Shown here in pieces: positions 53,696-61,975 of a stretch of 64,000 bases of DNA. Position 1 is the first letter of the stretch; each line of letters opens with the position of its first letter. The stretch covers positions 110,227-174,226 of the forward strand of contig CAWHBO010000002.1 in the NCBI GenBank assembly GCA_963827735.1. Direction: 5' to 3'. Under the pieces are notes generated by a model. The model saw only the letters and a list, made by a program, of their open reading frames with translations. It did no database searches and was not told where the DNA came from. This DNA is from CAWHBO01 sp963827735. GTDB taxonomy: Bacteria > Patescibacteriota > Patescibacteriia > Patescibacteriales > UBA12075. Made by a program: the position numbers and the translations under genes.

Positions 53696-54264
53696 ACTCT
53701 TAACAGCTTTTCAACGCTTGCAACTACATCCGGAAGTTCAGTGCAGGAATCCTCTCCTTCAATCGCTCCGGAAAAATGCTTTGCGTTATGTTTTATGATA
53801 ATTTCCGCTCCCAATTTTTCCTTAAAAATATCCGCATATTTCAAATCAACATACGGATCATCATCAGAATGTATGGCGACAAAACCATTTTTCACCCTTT
53901 CTTTAATTTTTTTCAAATCAACCGGCGTTTCAAAAAATGTTTCAATTTCATCATAACCAACATTCTCGGTAAATCCGGCCACAAAAATTACGCCCCCGAT
54001 TTTCTGATTGTCTGATAAGGACTCTAAATATCTCATAATTGCGATACAACCCAAGCTGTGGCCGATCAAATACAAATCTTCATCCGGCTGACCGGCATTT
54101 TTTTTAAGCATCGCCAGCCATTCGCTCAGCTTTGGATTTTTGGTATCAGGAAATGCCGGGACGTCAACCAGAAAACCAAGGGCTTCAAGTTTCGCTTTTA
54201 CCCACGGATACCAGCAGTATTCCGGATAACCCTCCCAACAATGGATTATGATTGCTCGTTTCAT
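53692..54264 (-). CDS. Alpha/beta hydrolase, RBBP9/YdeN family
   Basis: About 190 aa from ATG 54264; the GTG 54279 extension adds five residues. The GTGAG upstream of the ATG looks like a Shine-Dalgarno sequence. N-terminal 'IIIHCWEGYPEYCWYPWV', nucleophile 'LYLIGHSLGCIA', acid 'VAIHSDDDPYVD' and His 'HNAKHFSG' form the serine hydrolase triad. The RBBP9 family contains esterase-like proteins of unclear substrate. First gene of a three-gene operon with the phosphatase and methyltransferase. Confidence 0.85.
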   Translation of the reverse strand: MKRAIIIHCWEGYPEYCWYPWVKAKLEALGFLVDVPAFPDTKNPKLSEWLAMLKKNAGQPDEDLYLIGHSLGCIAIMRYLESLSDNQKIGGVIFVAGFTENVGYDEIETFFETPVDLKKIKERVKNGFVAIHSDDDPYVDLKYADIFKEKLGAEIIIKHNAKHFSGAIEGEDSCTELPDVVASVEKLLRV

Positions 54265-54399
54265 AAAATTAATACTCACTGTGAGTTCATATTATTTCAT
54301 TGTAAATATTTTCTTATACAACTCATGACTAATGTTATTACTAAAATTATACCACTACTGCTATTTATTGTCTTCCCATATATCGATTGGGAAATATAA

Positions 54400-54435
54400 C
54401 AAAAAGCCGGCGACATTCAAATGAACATAGCCGGC
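54400..54435 (-). terminator. Terminator hairpin downstream of the 98-aa gene
   Basis: GCCGGC repeated in inverted sense at 54406-54411 and 54430-54435 with an inner TTCA/TGAA stem, followed on the minus strand by TTTTTGTTAT. It lies ~95 bp after the 98-aa stop; a weaker CAAGGG/CCCTTG hairpin (54491-54517) is nearer but has no U-run. Confidence 0.7.
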
Positions 54436-54527
54436 ACTGGTTAATGCTTATGAATATCGCCATTTTGATAAATTTTGTTTACATATAAATCAAGGGCGTC
54501 CTTTGCGGGCACCCTTGTGATAAGATA

Positions 54528-54824
54528 TTAATGCGTTTTATACGTGAGACAAACACCTACGAAATTTTTTCCTCTTGCGCCTTGTTTTCCGCAAAGGGTA
54601 ATTGAATACCCACCAACATTTAAACGATCATCATCGGAAGAAAGATTAAACAGTTTACATCTTTTTTTCCCATTTTCTAACCCCCATTTTATTCTTGCAA
54701 AACCAAAAATAATAAATTGAAGCTTTAGAATGTAAACATCTGGCGATGTTGCATCTGGGATGAATTTAACCGTCTCCCCAACCTTAATTTCCTTTTTGGG
54801 ACATTCTTTTGATAAATTTATCAT
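54528..54824 (-). CDS. Hypothetical protein (98 aa)
   Basis: No signal peptide or membrane helix; predicted mostly beta ('VGETVKFIPDATSPDVYILK', 'LQFIIFGFARIKWGL'). The start is unambiguous: AAGGAGG lies 7 nt upstream of ATG. Isolated gene with a downstream hairpin terminator. No family recognised; it shares only its strong Shine-Dalgarno layout with the other isolated genes of the window. Confidence 0.6.
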   Translation of the reverse strand: MINLSKECPKKEIKVGETVKFIPDATSPDVYILKLQFIIFGFARIKWGLENGKKRCKLFNLSSDDDRLNVGGYSITLCGKQGARGKNFVGVCLTYKTH

Positions 54825-55021
54825 TTTCTCCTCCTTACAAGCCTTTAAAAGATCATTGTCTTTTTTGCTCCTACTCTATTATATAATTAAATATTAGCAA
54901 AATATATTTCGGTTGTCAATTTCTGCGAATGGTTCCTGGTATACCAAAGACAAAGCTCAATTATAATTTGTTTACTTCGTGCCACATACCTAAAGAGTTG
55001 AGAACACCTTGTTTGATCAAT

Positions 55022-56230
55022 TTAACTTTTAAGCATCCGCCGCCAGTTCAGTTTACGATCATATTCCAGGGTGCCATAACGAAATGCTCGCGTGGCAATG
55101 AACAACGAGGCGATACTGCTGACTGCGAGGATGCTCATGCCGACCGCGATTTCCAGAGCCGTCAAATTACCGGCCGTGTTCCGAAGCATAAGCGTAATGG
55201 GCGCGGTCATGGGAAAAAAACTGAACACTTTCACAATGGTTTGCGAAGGGTCGGTAAAAATAGCATTAGCGGCATACAGCGGAATGAACATAAAAAACAT
55301 GGCGATGCCGAAAAAACCGCCGGCTTCCTTGGCGGTCGGAACGACCGCGCCGATGGTTACAAGTAAACCGGTAAACAATAAAAAGGAAAAAATGAAGAGC
55401 CCAACTCCCACCAGAAAGCGGACCGGATCGATTGATAATTGCGCCAGATCAAACTGGGGAAAGTTCAATTTATCCCGAAAAAATATAAATCCAATGATAA
55501 CAGGCGCGGACATAACGGTAATTTGCACAAAGCCGACCATGATCATGGCGATGATTTTTCCGATGATCAAACTGCCGGCATCCACTGATGTTAAAATGAT
55601 TTCAATCACCCGGTTTTCTTTTTCTTCAGTCGTGCTGGTTAGCATATGATTACCAAGCAGGATGATAACAAGATAAAAAAGCACCAAAAAAATCCCGGGA
55701 GCGATAATTTGTTCAATGCCCTGAACCTGTTCGCCATTGTTGTAAGCAGTTAACTTGGTGGCCGGATTTTTTTGCAAAATTGACGCTTCTTCAAGAGAAC
55801 TGAGCTTGCTGATGATGCTGGATTTTAACAATTGGGTCGCCAGATTGGCATATTTGCCATTCTTAACCAGGCCAACGTCCTTGCCGTACACCTCAATCGC
55901 CTGCTTTGAAGGGTCGGGCGGAAAATAAAAAAACGAATCAATCTCCCCTGCCTTTACCAGCTTGATGCCTTCGTCCTGGCTGGACACTGATTGAATTCCG
56001 GCCTCATCAAGCACGGTTTTTTTAACCAAACCTGATCCGTCAAAAACCACCGCGCTAAATTGTTCAGTTTCTGTCCGCTGTTTTGTTTCCGAGGCTGATT
56101 TATTTGTAAAATATATAATCGTAAAAACCACCGTAATGATCACGGGGGTGGCCAGGACGCTGAGCCAAAAGGTTTTTTTCTTGATGGTCCTGAAAAATTC
56201 AAAAGCAATGACTGTGCCTAAATTATGCAT
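55022..56230 (-). CDS. ABC-2 type transporter permease (NatB-like)
   Basis: About 402 aa from ATG 56230 ('MHNLGTVIAFEFFRTIKKK'), overlapping the ATPase gene by 8 bp; the frame reaching 56350 lacks family residues. TM1 follows the N-terminal amphipathic helix ('FWLSVLATPVIITVVFTII'), then a large extracellular domain (about 50-200), then five C-terminal helices including 'GIFLVLFYLVIILLGNHML' and 'GVGLFIFSFLLFTGLLVTIG', with 'EEKENRVIEIILTSV' as the coupling region. Matches NatB/YhaP-like sodium or drug exporters. Partner of the upstream ATPase. Confidence 0.87.
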   Translation of the reverse strand: MHNLGTVIAFEFFRTIKKKTFWLSVLATPVIITVVFTIIYFTNKSASETKQRTETEQFSAVVFDGSGLVKKTVLDEAGIQSVSSQDEGIKLVKAGEIDSFFYFPPDPSKQAIEVYGKDVGLVKNGKYANLATQLLKSSIISKLSSLEEASILQKNPATKLTAYNNGEQVQGIEQIIAPGIFLVLFYLVIILLGNHMLTSTTEEKENRVIEIILTSVDAGSLIIGKIIAMIMVGFVQITVMSAPVIIGFIFFRDKLNFPQFDLAQLSIDPVRFLVGVGLFIFSFLLFTGLLVTIGAVVPTAKEAGGFFGIAMFFMFIPLYAANAIFTDPSQTIVKVFSFFPMTAPITLMLRNTAGNLTALEIAVGMSILAVSSIASLFIATRAFRYGTLEYDRKLNWRRMLKS

Positions 56231-57146
56231 ATACAGCCTCCTTTCCTTCACTGTAAATTTGTACGAAAATATCATCAAGCTTTGCTTGCTCAACATGGAA
56301 TTCGCTAATCCGTAAATTATCAACCTTTCCCAAATACGAAAATATTTCATCAGGCGCTACTCCGCTGTTTGGTATTAATTCCACGCTCCGAGAGGTCCTT
56401 TGACTAATTGTAAACAGGCTGTCGTTGGGTTTTAAATTGCCGGAAAACTCTATAACAATGCTATTTTTGCCATATTGGCGCTTGATTTCTTCAACCGATC
56501 CGTACAAACGGCGCTTGCCGTCTTTCAAAAGTAGCAACCTTGTGCAAAGTTTTTCCACTTCTTCCATTTGATGCGTAACCAAAATAACGGTGGTTCCTTT
56601 AGCCACCAATTCCTGGATGATATCAATCATCAAGCGACGATTTACCGGATCAAAACCCTTGGTAGGCTCGTCCAGAATCAGCAGTTTCGGATCATTCATA
56701 ATGGTTATACCGAGCTGAATCTTCTGCTGTTGCCCGCCCGAAAGCTTATTCAAAATCTGTCCGGAGTAGCTTGCCAGCTCCACCCGCTCTAAATATTTTT
56801 CACTCCATTCTTTTGCCTGGCTACGGCTCAAGCCTCTGAGCTGTCCGAAATATAGCATGGTATCCATGACAGTTTCCTTTTTGTAAAGTCCGCGCTCTTC
56901 CGGAAGATACCCGAGAAGTCCGGTCATTTTCGGTACAAAACGTTGTCCGTTTATCAGAAGTTCCCCCGCGGTCGGCTCATATATACCGAGCAGAGCGCGA
57001 ATCGTCGTGGTCTTGCCGGAACCGTTGGATCCCAAAAAACCGAAAACTTCGCCCTTGTTTACCTCAAAAGACAGGTCCTCAATCACCACCTTGTTACCGA
57101 ATCGCATTTTAAAATTTTTTACAGTAATCAAATTTTTGTTGTCCAT
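56223..57146 (-). CDS. ABC transporter ATP-binding protein (NatA-like)
   Basis: 307 aa. Walker A 'GFLGSNGSGKTTTIRALLG', Q-loop 'LGYLPEERGLYKKETV', signature 'LSGGQQQKIQLGITI', Walker B 'KLLILDEPTKGFDP' and H-switch 'VTHQMEEVEKLC' are intact. The C-terminal ~80 residues form the DUF4162-like extension usual for NatA. The stop overlaps the permease start by 8 bp, giving a two-gene export system. Confidence 0.92.
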   Translation of the reverse strand: MDNKNLITVKNFKMRFGNKVVIEDLSFEVNKGEVFGFLGSNGSGKTTTIRALLGIYEPTAGELLINGQRFVPKMTGLLGYLPEERGLYKKETVMDTMLYFGQLRGLSRSQAKEWSEKYLERVELASYSGQILNKLSGGQQQKIQLGITIMNDPKLLILDEPTKGFDPVNRRLMIDIIQELVAKGTTVILVTHQMEEVEKLCTRLLLLKDGKRRLYGSVEEIKRQYGKNSIVIEFSGNLKPNDSLFTISQRTSRSVELIPNSGVAPDEIFSYLGKVDNLRISEFHVEQAKLDDIFVQIYSEGKEAVYA

Positions 57147-57187
57147 ATGTAAATTTTACCTGAAAATAACACAAAAATCAATCAGGA

Positions 57188-59239
57188 CTATTTATCTAAT
57201 TTATTTATCTCCCCGCTGCCGCCGTCTATTTGCACATAATCGCCCAATTTTATATCTGTTTGTGATATGTTAAAATTTACCACAACTGGTAATTTTTTTT
57301 CACGGGCGATAATAGATAAATGAGAAAGCATGCCGCCGCCTTCCGCCACAATCCCCTGAACTTTGTCAAAATATTTAACTAAATCTGGTGATAATATTTT
57401 TGTATACAATATTTTTTTCTTTTCACCGTCAACGCTATTAATATCTACCAATTCCCCGGTAGCTACCCCCGAAGAAACTCCAACTGTTTTTTTATCGCCA
57501 ACCGACTGAAACCGATTAACAATCGTATTGGGTAATGTAAAATCATTATATCTTGAATAATCATTTTTTCTTTTAAAAATATCTATTCCATCCATTTTTC
57601 CGGCCAGTAGTTCATCCCAGCTATAATAATAAATATCCCTTTCTTCTCTTAAAAAATTATTCCTTGCCAATGAAAATAAAATTTTTCTTAGATGATTGAT
57701 CCGAATAACTATCAGCCAGCGGCCATACTCCCTTAAATAATTAAATATTATGGCCCGCCTAATGACTGGAAGTACCACTCCTCTTTTTATTTTATTCTGT
57801 TTTTCTATCCACTCCCTTGCTGGTTTGGGCGTTTCCGTTTCAAGGCTCAAATTTTTTACAAACTCTGATTCATCTGCCACATCAAAAGAATTGCCGCATA
57901 AAAAATCTGTCTTAAAATCCAATTTTATTTCCGTCTGTAAATCGCCAAGCAAGTCGCTACCGGCTGAGAGAAGATACGATAATTCGATCTTGTCTTTACC
58001 ATTTATAGTTTGCTGCAAATGATTTAAGGCTAGGCCGGCGAGTAAATTGGTTTCAAAAACTATTTTATAATCATCAAAAAATATAGCGAGCCAATCGCGA
58101 ATATTACTAACCATGGAAAAATCAAAATTAACCCTTTCCTTAATAGCATCACACCATAAGATATAATCGCTGGTCTTTATCCGATAAAATTTTAACAAAT
58201 TATTAAAAGAGCGAATAATTCCCTGAAAACGACAGAATTCAGGCTGAAGTTTTTGGGAAATAAAATAGCTTTTTGCCGGAAATAAAGTTTTAAGCTCTTC
58301 TTCTTTATTAACATACAATTCGTTACCGATTATTTCCAAAAAATCACGGGGATTATATTTAATTTTATGTTTAGAATATACTGACTGTACCGGACCGCCT
58401 GTACTGTAAATTTTTTGCAACAAGCCGAAAGTAACCGGAGTCGGCCTTGATGCAATTTCCGAGATTTCCGTCTTTTGATAATAATAATTATTTTTCTTCT
58501 GTAAAAAATCTTCTAAAAATAAAATTTGTCTGTAAGCCGGATCGGTTAAACTGGTTACCGGCCGAGTCTGTAAATAATGACATTCCCCGCCTTTAACGCA
58601 CCATTCAATATCCTGGGGGAATTGAAAATGATTTTCAATTTTTTTAAAATTATTGATATCCTCTGCATCCAGTTTCAAAACAAGCGGCGGCGCCTCCTGC
58701 CAATAAAAATTATATTTTTGAGGATTGCTAAAACCGCCGACTAACTTTTCGCCTCGACCGCTGACAGACTCAATGCTTATTTCGCGTCCGCCCAGTGGCG
58801 ATCGTGTAAAAGTGACACCAGCGAATTCCGGCTCTATGAATTTTTGGATGATAATAGAAAATTGTCCGATATTTCCATTCAGATAATTATAGGCATGGGC
58901 TGTAACTTTTTTAATTGCGCCTGCTAAATCATTTTTATCCACTGCTACCATTGTCATGAACTGACCAGCTAAAGACTCTTCTTTACCATCTTCGGTTAAA
59001 GCAGCCGACCTGACTGCATACTGTTTACTATCCAACTGTTTTATAATGTTTTTCACTAATAAACCCAAACTTTCTAATTTAATGTGGCCATCAGCCTCCG
59101 TGTTATTAACAAAAAATTCAGATGGAATAACTAAAAAACTTGGGACATTAAAACCATAATCCATTAATTTTTTTAATTGCAATGCCTTGCTGCCGATTTG
59201 GCCGGGGCATTTCTCAAATTGTTCTATATTTAATATCAT
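57188..59239 (-). CDS. PEP-utilising enzyme (PEP synthase/PPDK-like)
   Basis: 683 aa. The N-terminal ATP-grasp (PPDK_N) domain has 'GSKALQLKKLMDYGFNVP' and 'YAVRSAALTEDGKEESLAGQ' with the ATP-binding Arg. The middle (~250-560) is diverged and has no clear match. The C-terminal swivelling PEP-utiliser domain has 'GGGMLSHLSIIAREKKLPVV', with the phosphorylatable His in the SH motif. There is no C-terminal PEP/pyruvate TIM barrel, so it is more like an antibiotic (rifampicin-type) or other phosphotransferase than PEP synthase. It follows the double-rhodanese gene by 5 bp. Acceptor unknown. Confidence 0.8.
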   Translation of the reverse strand: MILNIEQFEKCPGQIGSKALQLKKLMDYGFNVPSFLVIPSEFFVNNTEADGHIKLESLGLLVKNIIKQLDSKQYAVRSAALTEDGKEESLAGQFMTMVAVDKNDLAGAIKKVTAHAYNYLNGNIGQFSIIIQKFIEPEFAGVTFTRSPLGGREISIESVSGRGEKLVGGFSNPQKYNFYWQEAPPLVLKLDAEDINNFKKIENHFQFPQDIEWCVKGGECHYLQTRPVTSLTDPAYRQILFLEDFLQKKNNYYYQKTEISEIASRPTPVTFGLLQKIYSTGGPVQSVYSKHKIKYNPRDFLEIIGNELYVNKEEELKTLFPAKSYFISQKLQPEFCRFQGIIRSFNNLLKFYRIKTSDYILWCDAIKERVNFDFSMVSNIRDWLAIFFDDYKIVFETNLLAGLALNHLQQTINGKDKIELSYLLSAGSDLLGDLQTEIKLDFKTDFLCGNSFDVADESEFVKNLSLETETPKPAREWIEKQNKIKRGVVLPVIRRAIIFNYLREYGRWLIVIRINHLRKILFSLARNNFLREERDIYYYSWDELLAGKMDGIDIFKRKNDYSRYNDFTLPNTIVNRFQSVGDKKTVGVSSGVATGELVDINSVDGEKKKILYTKILSPDLVKYFDKVQGIVAEGGGMLSHLSIIAREKKLPVVVNFNISQTDIKLGDYVQIDGGSGEINKLDK

Positions 59240-59244
59240 AATAT

Positions 59245-60459
59245 TTAATATTCCCAGGGACGATTATAGCGGCCAAGGAAATTATGACCGCGCGCCTCCA
59301 ATTCTACACCGGTTATTTTAGCGTCAAAACAATTTACATAGTCGTCGCATATCGTAATTATCTGACTGCCAGGCGGTACTTGAGCAAATGTTTCTTCAAA
59401 TTTTATGGTTGGCGTATGCATTATCGGAATATTTACGCTTCCAGAAATATGGCCTCGGTTGTACTTTTCTGGTTCCCGGCAATCAACCAAAAACGCGCCG
59501 GCTTTCATTTTCTTTTTAAAATCATTCGTGCTGAAAACCAGTCTATATTTTTCATCTGAATATTTATCCGCAAACAAAATATTGCCGTTCCATTGGCCGC
59601 CAAAATCGTACCAGCCTTTGGCTCCATCCTCAAGATATGAGGCAACAATTTTTTTAGTACGTAAAAATTCCGCTACTTCTTTACCTCTCAATCCTGACCA
59701 ACATAGCACATAAACAAATTTTTCATTAGGTACTTCTATCCATCGGCCAGTCCGCAAGTCGGCGAATCGAATATGCACACTGCCGGGAAAATTTCCATTT
59801 CTGTACTCCAAATCTTCACGAGCGTCTAAAATAATATAATCATTATTCCGGCCATTGATAGTGTTTTTAAACTTTTCATTACTTACTGCCAGATCAATCT
59901 GTTTGTTTAATGTAAAAAAATCATACTTTTTTATCAACTCGTTATTTTTATCAAGTTTATCTGACTCTTCTTGAGTTGATGGTTCTTTGGTTAACGGATC
60001 GTAATTGTGGTCAATTTCCGTTTTGTCATTGAAACCGTCTCCGTCCGTATCTGCCAACGATGGATCGGTTTTATAAATTTCAATTTCATCATTAAACTTT
60101 TGTTCGTTTTTCATGCTTTCCGACAGCCACTTTTTATATTCACTTTTTTGCTTAAAATACCCATAAAAATAAGTCGCTCCAGCTGAAGTGATCAAAATTA
60201 CCAAAATCATGCCGATAAAATAATATCTATTTATTTTCCAAGCAGTGAATCTTATTTTAATATATCGAAATATAACACTGAAAAAAGTTGAAACTATCAA
60301 AAAAATCATTGAGAATATCTGCAGAAATTGCGATCCGATATTAAAAATAAAATCAGGTGGCATTACTGCGTGAGCATGCTTGACTTGACCCACAAACAAA
60401 AATAAGAATAAAACAAAAACAAATATAATCTTTTCCGACTTTTTCATTCTAATCATCAT
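59245..60459 (-). CDS. Membrane protein with two rhodanese domains and a Ca-binding motif
   Basis: 404 aa. Three hydrophobic stretches occupy residues 8-105. A Ca-binding thrombospondin-3-like motif 'DTDGDGFNDKTEID' (about 137-150) follows. Rhodanese 1 (about 195-290) has active-site Cys in 'VLCWSGLRG' and rhodanese 2 (about 310-400) has 'TICDDYVNC'. Both loops begin with a Cys. The rhodanese and Ca modules are probably on the outside. The gene precedes the PEP-utilising enzyme gene by 5 bp, an unusual pairing. Could transfer or sense sulfur, or be a structural Cys-based module. Confidence 0.78.
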   Translation of the reverse strand: MMIRMKKSEKIIFVFVLFLFLFVGQVKHAHAVMPPDFIFNIGSQFLQIFSMIFLIVSTFFSVIFRYIKIRFTAWKINRYYFIGMILVILITSAGATYFYGYFKQKSEYKKWLSESMKNEQKFNDEIEIYKTDPSLADTDGDGFNDKTEIDHNYDPLTKEPSTQEESDKLDKNNELIKKYDFFTLNKQIDLAVSNEKFKNTINGRNNDYIILDAREDLEYRNGNFPGSVHIRFADLRTGRWIEVPNEKFVYVLCWSGLRGKEVAEFLRTKKIVASYLEDGAKGWYDFGGQWNGNILFADKYSDEKYRLVFSTNDFKKKMKAGAFLVDCREPEKYNRGHISGSVNIPIMHTPTIKFEETFAQVPPGSQIITICDDYVNCFDAKITGVELEARGHNFLGRYNRPWEY

Positions 60460-60544
60460 AAATTATTATTTTATGCTTATATTGTAACAAAGATATTAAA
60501 TATTCAAAAATAAAATTTAAAAAAACACAGCCAACATTTGCTGC

Positions 60545-60710
60545 GATTTTTCCAAGCACCATGTTCGGGTCAGAATCTAGTTTTTTAAGAACTTAACCGG
60601 GCTCTTTTGATATCATGGTTGCCAATCTTGACGGCCCCGGCCTCACCCAACGCCTGCCGGACGATATCAGCATGCGACAGCGGGACAAAGACGATTAATT
60701 TTATTTTTTT
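60545..60710 (-). pseudogene. Degraded YqfO/NIF3-type (CutA-like) domain gene
   Basis: On the minus strand the frame reads 'KLIVFVPLSHADIVRQALG' then 'EAGAVKIGNHD', matching the 'FVPxxHADxVRxALxEAGAGxIGNYD' start of the YqfO/NIF3 insert domain (also a stand-alone small protein). There is no ATG in the open frame. After 'GNHD' the sequence diverges, stops at TAA, and then 'TRF-stop-PEHGAW' corresponds to the family's 'TGRFRPxxGA' with CGA replaced by TGA. It is a remnant with at least two in-frame stops. Located directly downstream of the 103-aa membrane protein gene. Confidence 0.6.
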
Positions 60711-60759
60711 AGAGTTCGTATTGATGTTTAAAAAATAACCAAGTCAAGGTGACGGCCAA

Positions 60760-61071
60760 TCAGCGCTTATGCCCCAGCAAAAATGCGGCGCCCGTAAACC
60801 AAAGCATTGATCCAATCAAGAATCCGTTCCAGAATAAAGGATGAAAAAAACCAGCAGCGGCAATGCCCAAAGCGACAAAGAGCCAGCCGCCGATCATCGG
60901 ACGCATCCAAGCGGCGATTGAGAACAGTAGGACCGCCAGCATCAAAGACAGATGCCATAAACCAGCTTGCCAGCTGAACATCGGATCAAAGCCTTCCAAA
61001 ACGAATAATCCAAAAAATACGACCAGCAGAAGGGATAATCCCCTGGCGATGTAATAAGCGATTATTTTCAT
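60760..61071 (-). CDS. Small four-helix membrane protein
   Basis: 103 aa with four hydrophobic helices ('GLSLLLVVFFGLFVLEGF', 'LWHLSLMLAVLLFSIAAW', 'GGWLFVALGIAAAGFFHP', 'GFLIGSMLWFTGAAFLLG') and short loops. Similar to small uncharacterised membrane proteins (DUF7670-like) but I cannot confirm this. It ends 50 bp from the YqfO remnant. Function unknown. Confidence 0.6.
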   Translation of the reverse strand: MKIIAYYIARGLSLLLVVFFGLFVLEGFDPMFSWQAGLWHLSLMLAVLLFSIAAWMRPMIGGWLFVALGIAAAGFFHPLFWNGFLIGSMLWFTGAAFLLGHKR

Positions 61072-61142
61072 ATTTTTATTATTGCAAATTATAATATATA
61101 CTTGAATTTTCCACCAATAAAAAAATCACAGCCAAAATTAAC

Positions 61143-61250
61143 TCAACCGATCAGATCAGACAATTTTCTCATGGTATTGATATTTCTGACGGTCATATTT
61201 TTATATCTCCAATTTACCATAAATTTATTTTTTCCAAATATTCTAAACAT
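61143..61250 (-). other. Short ORF or gene remnant (35 aa), paralogous to the one at 63782-63871
   Basis: ATG 61250 opens 35 codons: 'MFRIFGKNKFMVNWRYKNM' then 'TVRNINTMRKLSDLIG' and TGA. The 3' part is clearly related at DNA and protein level to the second copy. No Shine-Dalgarno sequence. It lies in a 325-bp stretch (61072-61396) that otherwise holds only a terminator at its right end. It could be a conserved micro-peptide or the 3' remains of a longer, lost gene. Confidence 0.4.
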
Positions 61251-61333
61251 TTATCAAATCAATTGATTTCTCTTAATATTTTGTTATTTCTATATTATAT
61301 CATGGGTGATATTTCCTGCCACTATATAACCGT

Positions 61334-61369
61334 AAAAAATAACCAACTGCGTGTTTGCAATTGGTTATT
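61334..61369 (-). terminator. Intrinsic terminator of the 122-aa membrane protein gene
   Basis: Stem AATAACCAA/TTGGTTATT with an extra GC/GC step (61339-61369), followed on the minus strand by TTTTTACGG. It lies 28 bp after the stop of the membrane protein gene. Confidence 0.8.
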
Positions 61370-61396
61370 ATTTTAAAAAATTACCTACAAATAATA

Positions 61397-61765
61397 TTAA
61401 TGAACAACAATCGAAATATGCCGCATCAGTGTAATCATCATCAAGATCACATAGCCCAGGCTAATATTAAAAATAATAATTCCTCCATACAGAGCCAGAC
61501 CGGCAAACCTACCGCTTGCGTATGCATCTTCTATATTTCCGGCTGTTAAGAAAAACCGCCTGATGGCAATAATGATAATTATAACGGCAGCAAGTAGGCT
61601 CAAAACAGCTAAACTGAAATTTTGAGTCACAAAAAAGTCAAAACTGTTATGAATTGAAGGAACAAAAAAAACCCCAACCAAAAAAACAAAGTAAATAAAA
61701 AAGGCGATCAAATTATACATCATTGCAAAAAAGATTGCAGACAAAGATCCAAAGATTCTACCCAT
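61397..61765 (-). CDS. Small membrane protein (122 aa), unknown
   Basis: The frame opens at ATG 61771, but the third codon ATG 61765 lies 7 nt after a GGGGG Shine-Dalgarno sequence while the first is only 1 nt away, so 61765 is chosen. About three or four hydrophobic helices ('FAMMYNLIAFFIYFVFLVGV', 'LAVLSLLAAVIIIIIAIRRF', 'LALYGGIIIFNISLGYVILM'). Function unknown. Monocistronic with its own terminator. Confidence 0.65.
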   Translation of the reverse strand: MGRIFGSLSAIFFAMMYNLIAFFIYFVFLVGVFFVPSIHNSFDFFVTQNFSLAVLSLLAAVIIIIIAIRRFFLTAGNIEDAYASGRFAGLALYGGIIIFNISLGYVILMMITLMRHISIVVH

Positions 61766-61975
61766 AGCCATTCCCCCTTGTTTAATGTTTATTTAAAGAA
61801 CCAATCTTTTGATATTTACAATGCTCCCATAATTAAGCTTTTGTCTTTTAATGTGCTATTTTAAACTATTATTGATTATTTAAATATATGCGAAATACTG
61901 ATGACAGTCAAGCTAAGATTAAAAATTTTAACCCTATAAAACAGGAGGGGTCTTAAACAATTTTTTCATATGTTC

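Noticed and set aside
56231..56350. N-terminal extension of the NatB-like permease
   Set aside because: It lies in the ATPase gene and has no family residues; ATG 56230 gives the usual 8-bp overlap.
43904..60710. UGA recoding to glycine (as in Gracilibacteria/SR1)
   Set aside because: UGA ends several genes at sensible positions, and the interrupting codon in the Nudix gene is UAA, which is not recoded in those groups.
61772..61975. A small gene in the AT-rich gap upstream of the 122-aa gene
   Set aside because: No frame with a start and Shine-Dalgarno sequence extends beyond a few codons. An isolated AGGAGGGG at about 61945 has no ORF after it on +.
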